Origin: DTSX01 sp964008355
GTDB lineage: Bacteria > Pseudomonadota > Gammaproteobacteria > Steroidobacterales > UBA11654
Direction: 5' to 3'
Assembly (NCBI GenBank): GCA_964008355.1
Contig: CAXGBD010000033.1
Span: forward strand, 1-13,969
DNA length: 13,969 nt
Position 1 is the first letter of the stretch; each line of letters begins with the position of its first letter. Shown piece by piece: positions 6,420-13,844 of this stretch. A model generated the notes under the pieces. It saw only the letters and a program-made list of their open reading frames with translations, did not search any database and was not told the DNA's origin. The position numbers and the translations under genes are program-made.

Positions 6420-7018
6420 TTTTCCAGTCTAATGATGACCGATTCCAAACCATTTTCCTGAATTTCAGCACCGTATTGGTTTCTATAATTCTTTATATAC
6501 GACACACCCTCGATACGCACATCATAAAACAACCAGCCTTCTTTAAACTTTCCAAATTTAAAATTCATTGGTATGAGTTCACCTTTGTAATCAACTTCAG
6601 ATTGAACGGTTGTTTTTTTTACATTTTCTAAATCGTTATTGTGAGGTAATACATTGATCTTGGAAATATTAAAATTTAGCATCGTGATTGCGTAGGACTC
6701 AATCAAAGTTTGATACAAACCTTCTGTGAATCTCCTTCTTTGTTCTCCACTAGCACCCGCCCAATGTTGATCCAAAACCAATCTGCCGGCATATCTTTTA
6801 TGAAAATAAGGACTTAATGACTCATCAATAATACTGTATAACTCCGTTCTATTTTCTTCCAGTCTCTGTTTATTGACTTCATCTCCTAGCTCTACTTTCA
6901 ACAGATTAATTGATGTTGTAATCATTTCATAGGGGGATAATGTTTCCGAACCCAATACAGGGAAGGTGCATATAAGTAGCAACGCAAGGATAAGGGATTT
7001 AATTTTGCTTGATACCAT
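6416..7018 (-). CDS. mlaC: Periplasmic phospholipid-shuttle protein MlaC (Ttg2D family)
   Basis: 200 residues with an N-terminal signal peptide (hydrophobic stretch about 7-22, probable cleavage after VLG). The mature protein shows MlaC family features: a helical N-terminal part, SPYFHKRYAGRLVLDQHWAGASGEQRRRFTEGLYQTLIESYA, then a beta region with VQSEVDYKG, IPMNFKF, WLFYDVRIEGVSYIKNYRNQY. MlaC carries phospholipid between MlaA at the outer membrane and the inner-membrane MlaFEDB transporter. GGAAG lies 6 nt before the ATG. In most gammaproteobacteria mlaC sits in mlaFEDCB; here it follows the aldolase gene by 14 nt, and no other mla transporter gene is in view. The opposite orientation to mlaA with a 4-bp tail overlap means the two could interfere transcriptionally. 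Confidence 0.88.
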   Translation of the reverse strand: MVSSKIKSLILALLLICTFPVLGSETLSPYEMITTSINLLKVELGDEVNKQRLEENRTELYSIIDESLSPYFHKRYAGRLVLDQHWAGASGEQRRRFTEGLYQTLIESYAITMLNFNISKINVLPHNNDLENVKKTTVQSEVDYKGELIPMNFKFGKFKEGWLFYDVRIEGVSYIKNYRNQYGAEIQENGLESVIIRLEN

Positions 7019-7032
7019 AAATTGCTTCCAAA

Positions 7033-8049
7033 TTAAGCGGATTCCATTTGCGGATTATAACTTCCGGTTCTTGCCAGTCCATTGAGCTTAGCTCTTTTTA
7101 GGAACTCTACCTGAGCTGAGGCTATGTTTTCGTTCTCCCCTGCCCAAACTTTAAGTGGAAAGGCTTGCAGTGCCCTACCGTATGAAAAAGATAATTGCCA
7201 AGGATGTGGTCCCAATTCATTCATGGCACTAAGATGCGCCGTCGCTTCTTCAGAGGTTTGTCCGCCTGATAAAAAAGCGATCCCTGGAACATCTTTCGGT
7301 ACATGAGCTGTCAAACAATCTACCGTGGCACTTGCAACCATAGCGACATCAGCACGATTAGCAGCGTCGGTTCCTGAAATGATCATGTTTGGTTTTAAAA
7401 TAATTCCATTCAGCATAACTTTTTGATTCACAAGTTCTGAAAACACACAATCTAAAACTTTTGCGGTAATATCGTAACAAGTCTCTAAACTGTGTTCGCC
7501 ATCCATCAAGACTTCAGGCTCAACAATTGGAACCATGGCTGATTCTTGACAGAGCGCAGCATACCTAGCCAAAGCATGTGCATTCACCCCAATGCATGTA
7601 TCACTTGGAATTCCATCAGCAATTGTGATCACAGCTCTCCATTTTGCAAATCTTGCGCCTAAAGAATAATATTCAGATAGCCGTTCCCTGAGTCCATCCA
7701 GTCCTTCAGTAACTTGTTCACCTGAACATCCCGCTAGCTCTTTTGCCCCTTTGTCAACTTTAATGCCAGGTATAATTCCTAAAGAATTTAAATACTCTGG
7801 GAAAGCAACACCTGTATCGTTTGATTGTCTCAGAGTTTCTTCAAATAATATTACACCACTGATATAGTCTGAAATGCCTGCAGAAGTGAATAACATGTTG
7901 CGATAAATTTGCCTGTTTATCTCTGTTGATTCTGTATCAATATCTTTGAATCTTTTACCAATGGTCGGTGTGCTCTCATCAGCCGCAAGAATACCTTTAT
8001 TGGGTGCAACCATTGCTTGGGCAATGGAATTTAATTCATTTGAGTTCAT
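7033..8049 (-). CDS. Class I fructose-bisphosphate aldolase
   Basis: 338 residues, the metal-independent Schiff-base class. It cleaves fructose 1,6-bisphosphate to glyceraldehyde 3-phosphate and dihydroxyacetone phosphate, or runs in reverse for gluconeogenesis. Landmarks are GILAADES (Asp24), FAKWRAV (Lys136), VPIVEPEV (Glu177), GIILKPNMI with Schiff-base Lys219, and the phosphate-binding SGGQTSEEAT and FSYGRALQ. The start at 8049 is favoured over the in-frame ATG at 8100 because AGGAGA (8057-8062, minus strand) sits 7 nt upstream and the protein then begins at the family's usual place. Spacing of 14 nt to mlaC suggests a shared transcript, an unexpected pairing of carbon metabolism with lipid transport. 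The upstream region is shared with the SUF operon. Confidence 0.95.
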   Translation of the reverse strand: MNSNELNSIAQAMVAPNKGILAADESTPTIGKRFKDIDTESTEINRQIYRNMLFTSAGISDYISGVILFEETLRQSNDTGVAFPEYLNSLGIIPGIKVDKGAKELAGCSGEQVTEGLDGLRERLSEYYSLGARFAKWRAVITIADGIPSDTCIGVNAHALARYAALCQESAMVPIVEPEVLMDGEHSLETCYDITAKVLDCVFSELVNQKVMLNGIILKPNMIISGTDAANRADVAMVASATVDCLTAHVPKDVPGIAFLSGGQTSEEATAHLSAMNELGPHPWQLSFSYGRALQAFPLKVWAGENENIASAQVEFLKRAKLNGLARTGSYNPQMESA

Positions 8050-8135
8050 TCTTATCTCTCCTAATTTATGTTGTTGATTATAACGAACCACCTCTGTCAA
8101 TTTCTATTACATTTTTCAAAAAAGTAAAGAAATTA

Positions 8136-8164
8136 TACACAAATTCAATATATTGGACTAAAAT
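8136..8164 (+). promoter_or_regulatory. Putative promoter of the SUF operon
   Basis: TACACA (8136-8141, 4 of 6 matches to the -35 consensus) and TAAAAT (8159-8164, 5 of 6 matches to the -10 consensus) are separated by 17 nt. Transcription would start near 8171, leaving a leader of about 25 nt before the regulator ATG. The -10 box falls in the middle of the IscR-like site, which would permit repression by the first gene product. AT-richness of the region makes chance matches common, so this is a moderate call. Confidence 0.4.
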
Positions 8165-8174
8165 AGTACTAATT
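8150..8174. promoter_or_regulatory. IscR type-1-like operator upstream of the SUF regulator gene
   Basis: GACTAAAATAGT at 8156-8167 matches the centre of the E. coli IscR type-1 site (GACTRWWWYAGTC) at every position except the final C, which is A here. The flank ATA and TT on the left also fits; the right flank fits poorly. Type-1 sites are bound by the [2Fe-2S] form of IscR and repress its own operon. Here the site precedes an Rrf2 regulator with three cysteines, so autoregulation is the natural reading. It may also touch the promoter of the divergent aldolase gene. Motif seen directly; binding inferred. Confidence 0.55.
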
Positions 8175-8195
8175 AATATATGCACACAACGTTTT

Positions 8196-8657
8196 ATGTT
8201 AAGAATTAATAAAATGACAGACTATGGCATGCTGATTCTAGGGAATCTTGCAGTCAGTCATGGTGGCTATTTATCTGCAAAAGATATAGCCTCCTCCACT
8301 CATATCTCTCTGCCCACTGTCCAGAAACTTTTAAAAAAACTAAACAAAAATAATCTGGTCGTCTCCAAACAAGGTCCATTGGGTGGCTATGCTTTGGATA
8401 AGGCAACTAAATTGACTAGCGTTTCAAAAATCTTAGAAGCTCTTGAAGGAGACCTATCACTAATGGAATGCAGTGCTAAACAAAGTACATGCGAAATAGA
8501 AAATTCCTGTCAAATTGGAAACGCATGGCAAGTTATTAATCAAACTATTTTTTCCTCTCTAGATAAATTAACCCTTCTGGATCTCATCAAACCTTCAACC
8601 ATTGAGAAATATATTCCAACAGAGATAGTGATCCATCAGAATCCAAAAAGACAATAG
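8196..8657 (+). CDS. Rrf2-family SUF Fe-S assembly transcriptional regulator (IscR-like)
   Basis: 153 residues. The N terminus MLRINKMTDYGMLILGNLA fits the SUF-linked Rrf2 regulators (TIGR02944 type). The winged helix-turn-helix spans about 26-66, with SLPTVQKLLKKL as recognition region and KQGPLGGYAL (58-67) as the wing. Three cysteines, Cys92, Cys99 and Cys105, occupy the Fe-S ligand loop, as in IscR (Cys92, 98, 104), so it probably senses cluster supply. The frame is open far upstream into the aldolase gene, but the start at 8196 gives the family's standard N terminus; the Shine-Dalgarno is weak. It is followed by sufB after 3 nt and preceded by an IscR-like site, so it most likely represses its own SUF operon when clusters are plentiful. 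Confidence 0.92.
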   Translation: MLRINKMTDYGMLILGNLAVSHGGYLSAKDIASSTHISLPTVQKLLKKLNKNNLVVSKQGPLGGYALDKATKLTSVSKILEALEGDLSLMECSAKQSTCEIENSCQIGNAWQVINQTIFSSLDKLTLLDLIKPSTIEKYIPTEIVIHQNPKRQ

Positions 8658-8660
8658 AAT

Positions 8661-10121
8661 ATGGAGTCGAACAAACGAAAGAAGAACGCTCCTGAACTGG
8701 AAGAATTCATTGATAAAAAATATCAGTATGGCTTTGTCACTGATATAGAATCAGAAACCTTACCACCTGGTCTTGATGAAAACGTGATTCGCTTGATTTC
8801 AGAGAAAAAAAATGAACCAGAATTTTTACTTGAATGGAGATTAAAAGCTTTTAAATTTTGGCAAAAATTAAAGCCGCCAATGTGGGGTCATTTAAAAATT
8901 GATGACATTAACTACCAGGCTATTTCATATTTTTCAAAGCCTAAACAAGAGAATGCACCTCAATCACTAGAAGATGTGGATCCAAAATTACTAGACACCT
9001 ATGAAAAGTTAGGTATACCACTCCATGAAAGAGCAGCACTTGCAGGCGTTGCTGTCGATGCTGTGTTTGATAGCGTTTCAGTTACTACCACTTTTAAAGA
9101 AAAACTTGCTGAAGCGGGTGTTATCTTTTGTCCCTTCTCAGAAGCAGTAAGACAATACCCAGACTTAATTAAAAAATATCTAGGGAAAGTTGTTCCTTAT
9201 AGAGATAACTTCTATGCCGCACTAAATGCGGCAGTTTTTACCGATGGTTCATTTGTCTATATTCCTAAAGGTGTTCGCTGTCCCATGGAATTATCGACCT
9301 ATTTTAGGATCAATGAGGCTAAAACAGGTCAATTCGAAAGAACTTTAATCATTGCCGATGAAGGTAGTTATGTTAGTTATCTAGAAGGATGCACAGCACC
9401 TATGCGAGATGAAAACCAACTTCATGCTGCCGTTGTTGAGTTAATTGCCCACGATGATGCAGAAATTAAATACTCCACTGTACAAAATTGGTATCCAGGA
9501 GATGAGAGTGGTCAAGGAGGTATATATAATTTTGTCACAAAACGTGGAGATTGCAGGGGCCACAACTCAAAAATATCATGGACACAAATTGAGACTGGTT
9601 CAGCCATTACATGGAAATATCCCAGTTGCATTTTAAGAGGTGATAAATCAGTTGGCGAGTTTTATTCCATAGCTCTTACAAATAATTTCCAACAGGCAGA
9701 TACCGGAACAAAAATGATACACATAGGTAAAAATACTAAAAGCAAAGTGATCAGCAAAGGTATATCAGCTGGTCATAGCCAAAATAGTTATAGGGGCTTA
9801 GTTGCTGTATCCAAAAATGCAGAAGCTTCGAGAAATTATACAAACTGCGATTCACTTTTAATCGGTGCTGATTGTGGTGCTCATACATTTCCTTCCATGG
9901 AAATTCATAACTCATCAACCATACTGGAACACGAAGCATCTGCATCCAAAGTCTCTGATGAGCAATTATTTTATTGCAAGCAAAGAGGTATAAATGAGGA
10001 AGACGCCGTTGCTTTGATCGTAAGTGGATTCTGTAAAGAAGTATTAAATGAGCTTCCTATGGAATTTGCGGTTGAAGCAAGAGCATTGTTAGCTGTTAAT
10101 TTAGAAGGTGCTGTTGGATGA
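8661..10121 (+). CDS. sufB: Fe-S cluster scaffold subunit SufB
   Basis: 486 residues, near the usual length. SufB with SufC and SufD forms the cytosolic SufBC2D scaffold on which clusters are built and from which they are transferred. Recognisable segments are KKYQYGFVTDIESETLPPGL, WGHLKI, the beta-helix core from about 190, SYLEGCTAP (Cys244), QNWYPGDE, and NYTNCDSLLIG with Cys396, equivalent to E. coli Cys405 at the SufB-SufD interface. Also present are HNSSTILEHEAS (His424, Glu425) and the C-terminal helical SEQLFYCKQRG-like region that binds SufC. The ATG is 3 nt after the regulator stop, and the end overlaps sufC by 4 nt (ATGA), indicating translational coupling. All expected catalytic positions are present. 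Confidence 0.97.
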   Translation: MESNKRKKNAPELEEFIDKKYQYGFVTDIESETLPPGLDENVIRLISEKKNEPEFLLEWRLKAFKFWQKLKPPMWGHLKIDDINYQAISYFSKPKQENAPQSLEDVDPKLLDTYEKLGIPLHERAALAGVAVDAVFDSVSVTTTFKEKLAEAGVIFCPFSEAVRQYPDLIKKYLGKVVPYRDNFYAALNAAVFTDGSFVYIPKGVRCPMELSTYFRINEAKTGQFERTLIIADEGSYVSYLEGCTAPMRDENQLHAAVVELIAHDDAEIKYSTVQNWYPGDESGQGGIYNFVTKRGDCRGHNSKISWTQIETGSAITWKYPSCILRGDKSVGEFYSIALTNNFQQADTGTKMIHIGKNTKSKVISKGISAGHSQNSYRGLVAVSKNAEASRNYTNCDSLLIGADCGAHTFPSMEIHNSSTILEHEASASKVSDEQLFYCKQRGINEEDAVALIVSGFCKEVLNELPMEFAVEARALLAVNLEGAVG

Positions 10122-10879
10122 GTAAATCAATAGAAATACTATCAATTGAGAATTTGGGCGTCTCCATAGCGAATAAAACTATAATCAATGGTCTAAATCT
10201 GAAAGTAAATTCTCAAGAAATTCATGCCATCATGGGACCCAATGGATCTGGGAAAAGCACTTTTGCAAAAACGTTAGCCGGACACCCTGAATGTCTAATT
10301 AGTAATGGGGAAATTACTTATTTAGGAACCAATATTAATGAACTGGAAATAGATGAGAGAGCCAATAAAGGAATTTTTTTAGGTTTCCAGTACCCTATCG
10401 AAATACCAGGATTATCAAATACAATTTTTTTAAAAACTGCCCTTAATGCTCAAAGAAAAGCTCAGAATAAGAATGCAATAACAGCAGCTGAATTTTTGAA
10501 AGAGCTACAAGACAATGCACGGTTAATGGGTATAGACCAGAGTTTTTTACATAGGGGTGTTAACGAAAATTTCTCAGGTGGAGAGAAGAAACGAAATGAA
10601 ATACTTCAAATGTTGATGCTAAAACCAAAATTATCCATTTTGGATGAAACAGACTCAGGATTAGATATAGATGCCATGAAAACGGTTGCAAATGGTGTGA
10701 ATCATATGAGAAAAAATGATTCATCAATTATTTTAATCACTCACTATGAACGATTACTCAAATATATCAAACCTGATTTTGTCCACGTTCTAAGTCAAGG
10801 TCGTATAGTTGAATCTGGCGATTCAACTCTAGCTAGTAAATTAGAGGAAAAAGGCTACGAATGGCTTCTAAAAAAATAA
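10118..10879 (+). CDS. sufC: SUF system ATPase SufC
   Basis: 253 residues, an ABC-type ATPase without membrane partners that drives conformational change of SufB-SufD during cluster assembly. It has Walker A GPNGSGKST (40-48), Q-loop Gln91 in LGFQYPIEIPG, the SufC-type signature FSGGEKKRNEILQM (152-165), Walker B LSILDE (172-177) with the SGLDID D-loop, and switch His209 in ITHYERLL. Its ATG overlaps the sufB stop (ATGA), and its tail overlaps sufD by 19 nt. Nothing required for ATP hydrolysis is missing. Confidence 0.97.
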   Translation: MSKSIEILSIENLGVSIANKTIINGLNLKVNSQEIHAIMGPNGSGKSTFAKTLAGHPECLISNGEITYLGTNINELEIDERANKGIFLGFQYPIEIPGLSNTIFLKTALNAQRKAQNKNAITAAEFLKELQDNARLMGIDQSFLHRGVNENFSGGEKKRNEILQMLMLKPKLSILDETDSGLDIDAMKTVANGVNHMRKNDSSIILITHYERLLKYIKPDFVHVLSQGRIVESGDSTLASKLEEKGYEWLLKK

Positions 10880-12126
10880 ATTCCTATCTCCAAGAGTATA
10901 CCGACGATCCAATTGATCATCTTACAAAGAACAGTGGGATCAAATGGCTAGAAGAATTAAAAGTGAAAACACTCATTGATTTAAAAGAAAAAGCCATACC
11001 TTCAAAGAAGGATGAGAAATGGCAATACACTAATATTGAACCTTGTATTGAAAAAAGCTTGGAATTATTTGCAAGAAAAAATGACCGCAAAAAATCAAAG
11101 AAAAGCAACAACCCATTGATAGAAAAAAATAATGATAAAGATATTATTATTTACTATCACAATGGATATTTCTTTTCTCAGCAAAACTTACCCAATTACA
11201 TAAAAACATTATCTACATCAGAAGAGCCTGAAACTTTTAAATCATTATTGGATAGGAAATCTTCAAACCTTATTAGCGATCTTAATATACTGATGTTGTC
11301 TGATGTACTTGTTATCGAAACGCTTAAAAATCAAAAGATAGACGATATTATTCACATTGTTATTTGCTCTGATAATGAGAAAAATATTAATCCTAGGTTC
11401 ATTTTCAAGTTACAAGAAAACAGTTCAATAACCATCTTTCAACACCAACTTGCTTCACACGATTCTGTTACAAACGGCTTATCAGATATAAACTGTGGAG
11501 ACCATTCCTCACTAGAGCTATATAAAATAATTGATGAAAACGATAATGGGTATCAGATTGACACTCAAAATATTACATTAGCTAAAAATAGTCGTCTAAA
11601 TCTCTTTACTTTGGATTTGGGTGCTGAAATTTCAAGAACAAATATCAATGCTAACTTGGTTGAAAAAAATGCATCCATCAATATCCATGCCCTATTCTCC
11701 TCAAGAAATAAATTGCACATAGATAATCAAATAATGATTAAACACATTGCAGAGGAATGTCGTAGTTCAATGAACTACCGTGGAATTATGCAAGATAATT
11801 CAACTGGCGTATTTGGCGGAACTGTATACGTTGACAAGAATGCAATAAAAACTCAATCCGATATGACCAATAGAAACTTACTTCTATCCGATAATGCCAG
11901 AATTAACAGTAAACCTGTTTTAGAGATCTATAATGACGATGTTCAATGCTCACATAGTGCAACATCAGGCCACTTAGACTATGACAAACTCTTTTATATT
12001 CAATCAAGAGGTGTCTGTGAAAAAGAGGCAAGAGATATCTTAATTCAATCTTTTTCTGACGAATTTATTAATAAGATTACTAACCGTAGAATCAGAAATG
12101 TCTTTCAAGAAACTATTACACAATAA
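10861..12126 (+). CDS. sufD: Fe-S cluster assembly subunit SufD
   Basis: 421 residues. The N-terminal helical part contains the family motif KKDEKWQYTNIEP (49-61); the following segment is divergent and lysine/asparagine-rich (70-95). The C-terminal beta-helix and SufC-binding region are well conserved: RGIMQDNSTGVFGGTVYVD, QSDMTNRNLLLSDNARINSKP, and VQCSHSATSGHLDYDKLFYIQSRG with Cys363 and His365, matching the E. coli SufD Cys358/His360 pair implicated in cluster formation. AGG seven nt upstream of the ATG lies inside sufC; the 19-nt overlap suggests coupling and fixed stoichiometry. The gene is the most AT-rich in the operon by eye, in keeping with SufD being the most variable SUF subunit. 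Confidence 0.95.
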   Translation: MASKKINSYLQEYTDDPIDHLTKNSGIKWLEELKVKTLIDLKEKAIPSKKDEKWQYTNIEPCIEKSLELFARKNDRKKSKKSNNPLIEKNNDKDIIIYYHNGYFFSQQNLPNYIKTLSTSEEPETFKSLLDRKSSNLISDLNILMLSDVLVIETLKNQKIDDIIHIVICSDNEKNINPRFIFKLQENSSITIFQHQLASHDSVTNGLSDINCGDHSSLELYKIIDENDNGYQIDTQNITLAKNSRLNLFTLDLGAEISRTNINANLVEKNASINIHALFSSRNKLHIDNQIMIKHIAEECRSSMNYRGIMQDNSTGVFGGTVYVDKNAIKTQSDMTNRNLLLSDNARINSKPVLEIYNDDVQCSHSATSGHLDYDKLFYIQSRGVCEKEARDILIQSFSDEFINKITNRRIRNVFQETITQ

Positions 12127-12134
12127 ATAGAACG

Positions 12135-13385
12135 ATGAGCAATAAGATCATGTCAAGCAATAACAATGATGAATTTAGTCCGGATCTCTTAAGAAAAGAT
12201 TTCCCAATACTAGATCAAGAGATTAATGGCGCTCCGTTAGCTTATTTAGACAATGCGGCATCTACACAAAAACCAAAAGCTGTCATTGAAGCAATCGGTA
12301 ATTATTACAATAAAGACCATTCAAATGTCCACCGAGGTGTTCACACTCTGAGTGTTAGAGCAACAGAATTATATGAGCAATCACGATCAAAGATTGCTCA
12401 ATTTATCAACTCAAACTCTTCCAATGAAATTGTTTTCACAAGAGGAACAACCGAATCAATTAATATCCTAGCGAGCTCTCTATCAAAATCTATCAACAAA
12501 GGAGATGAAATTTTAATCTCAACAATGGAACACCATTCCAATATCGTTCCCTGGCAAGAACTCAGTCAAAAAACCGGTGCCAGTTTAAAGATCATTCCAA
12601 TCAATAAACTTGGAGAAATTCAACTGGATCAGTTGGAGAGCATGTTAAATAATCATACAAAGTTAATTTCAATGACTCATACTTCAAATACATTAGGTAC
12701 CATTAATCCAATTAAGGACATCATTAAAATGGCCCATCTTCAAGATATAAAAGTCATCATTGACGGTGCTCAAGCCATTGCTCATCAAAATATTGATGTT
12801 CAAGAATTAGATTGTGATTTCTATGCATTCTCAGGTCACAAACTATATGGTCCAACTGGAATTGGTGTTTTATATGGAAAAGAAAACCTACTGAATGAAC
12901 TCCCTCCTTACCAATTTGGAGGTGAGATGATATTAAAAGTAAGCTTTGAACATACAACCTATAATTCACTTCCATATAAGTTTGAGGCAGGTACACCTAA
13001 TATAGCTGGCTCCATTGGACTGGGCAGTGCCATTGACTATCTAAAATCAATTCCCTTTGATTTGTGTCAACAACATGAAATGAGATTACATAATTATGCT
13101 CTGGAAAAATTAAAATCAGTTGACAGGCTCAAGCTGATAGGGGAAAGCAGTGAAAAATCACCAATAATTTCCTTCATTATAGAAAACATCCATCCACACG
13201 ATATTGGAACAATATTAAATCAAAAAGGTATTGCTGTTAGAACAGGACATCACTGTACGATGCCGCTAATGGATTATTTTTCAATTGCTGGAACTATCAG
13301 AGCTTCGTTTAGTTTTTATAATACGATCCAAGAAATAGACCAAATGATTGATGCCTTGGATACTGCTTGTGAAATGCTTGCTTAA
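12135..13385 (+). CDS. sufS: Cysteine desulfurase SufS (group II)
   Basis: 416 residues, a PLP enzyme converting L-cysteine to alanine and giving a persulfide for cluster building. Key residues are at the expected places, offset by ten from E. coli SufS: His133 in MEHHSN, Asp210 and Gln213 in DGAQA, PLP-binding Lys236 in SGHKLYGPTG, Arg369, catalytic Cys374 in RTGHHCTMPLM, and Arg389. The group II form RTGHHC loop is short, so an external acceptor (SufU or SufE) is needed; sufU follows directly. The extra ten residues at the N terminus include MSNKIMSSNNND; an in-frame ATG at 12150 could be the true start, as neither start has a strong Shine-Dalgarno. It lies 8 nt after sufD. Confidence 0.97.
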   Translation: MSNKIMSSNNNDEFSPDLLRKDFPILDQEINGAPLAYLDNAASTQKPKAVIEAIGNYYNKDHSNVHRGVHTLSVRATELYEQSRSKIAQFINSNSSNEIVFTRGTTESINILASSLSKSINKGDEILISTMEHHSNIVPWQELSQKTGASLKIIPINKLGEIQLDQLESMLNNHTKLISMTHTSNTLGTINPIKDIIKMAHLQDIKVIIDGAQAIAHQNIDVQELDCDFYAFSGHKLYGPTGIGVLYGKENLLNELPPYQFGGEMILKVSFEHTTYNSLPYKFEAGTPNIAGSIGLGSAIDYLKSIPFDLCQQHEMRLHNYALEKLKSVDRLKLIGESSEKSPIISFIIENIHPHDIGTILNQKGIAVRTGHHCTMPLMDYFSIAGTIRASFSFYNTIQEIDQMIDALDTACEMLA

Positions 13386-13844
13386 ATGAATCAAGAATTA
13401 GCAACATTGTACCAAACAACCATACTGGATCACGGCCACCATCCTAGAAACTGTGGAAAACCAAAAAAATATGATCAAAAACTGGAAGGATTTAATCACC
13501 TTTGTGGTGATAAGATCATGATTTATTGCAATTGCAGTCGACATGAAAACATTAAGATCTCATTTGAAAGCGTGAGTTGTGTAATCTGTACTGCCTCTGC
13601 TTCTCTGATGACAACAGAGCTGGAAGATGCTTCAAGGCAACAAGCAATTGCATTGATCGATGAGGTATTAAACGGACTAAATAATGCATCTTTATGTTCA
13701 AAAGAACTGTCAGATCAACTCTTGGGTCTCAGTGGTGTTGTAAAATTCCCATCAAGAATTCAATGCGCCACCCTACCTTGGGAAACAACCCGAAAAATAA
13801 TATTAGACTCTGGATCATTTAATAACGGAGAAAGCGGTGCTTGA
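13386..13844 (+). CDS. sufU: Zinc-dependent sulfurtransferase SufU
   Basis: 152 residues, IscU fold but SufU subfamily: it accepts sulfur from SufS through a zinc-bound cysteine exchange. The ligand set is intact: Cys40 and Asp42 in HLCGDKI, Cys65 in SCVICTASASLM, and Cys127 in RIQCATLPWETT. The SufU-specific insertion between the second and third ligand blocks is present (about 110-122, LLGLSGVVKFPS), distinguishing it from scaffold IscU. Additional cysteines at 48 and 50 (YCNC) and Cys68 are not part of the canonical site. The ATG directly follows the sufS stop codon, and the end overlaps the next gene by 8 nt. Confidence 0.94.
   Translation: MNQELATLYQTTILDHGHHPRNCGKPKKYDQKLEGFNHLCGDKIMIYCNCSRHENIKISFESVSCVICTASASLMTTELEDASRQQAIALIDEVLNGLNNASLCSKELSDQLLGLSGVVKFPSRIQCATLPWETTRKIILDSGSFNNGESGA

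Noticed and set aside
8095..8100. Minus-strand TTGACA followed by TATAAT (8082 to 8077) as aldolase promoter
   Set aside because: Both hexamers are perfect, but the spacer is only 12 nt, too short for a sigma70 promoter. They may belong to different promoters or be chance.
8050..8100. Longer aldolase N terminus from the ATG at 8100
   Set aside because: The ATG at 8049 has a strong AGGAGA Shine-Dalgarno at 7 nt and gives the usual family length.
7968..8195. Upstream extension of the Rrf2 regulator reading frame
   Set aside because: It overlaps the aldolase start and its promoter region and adds residues absent from Rrf2 proteins; the start at 8196 gives the standard N terminus.
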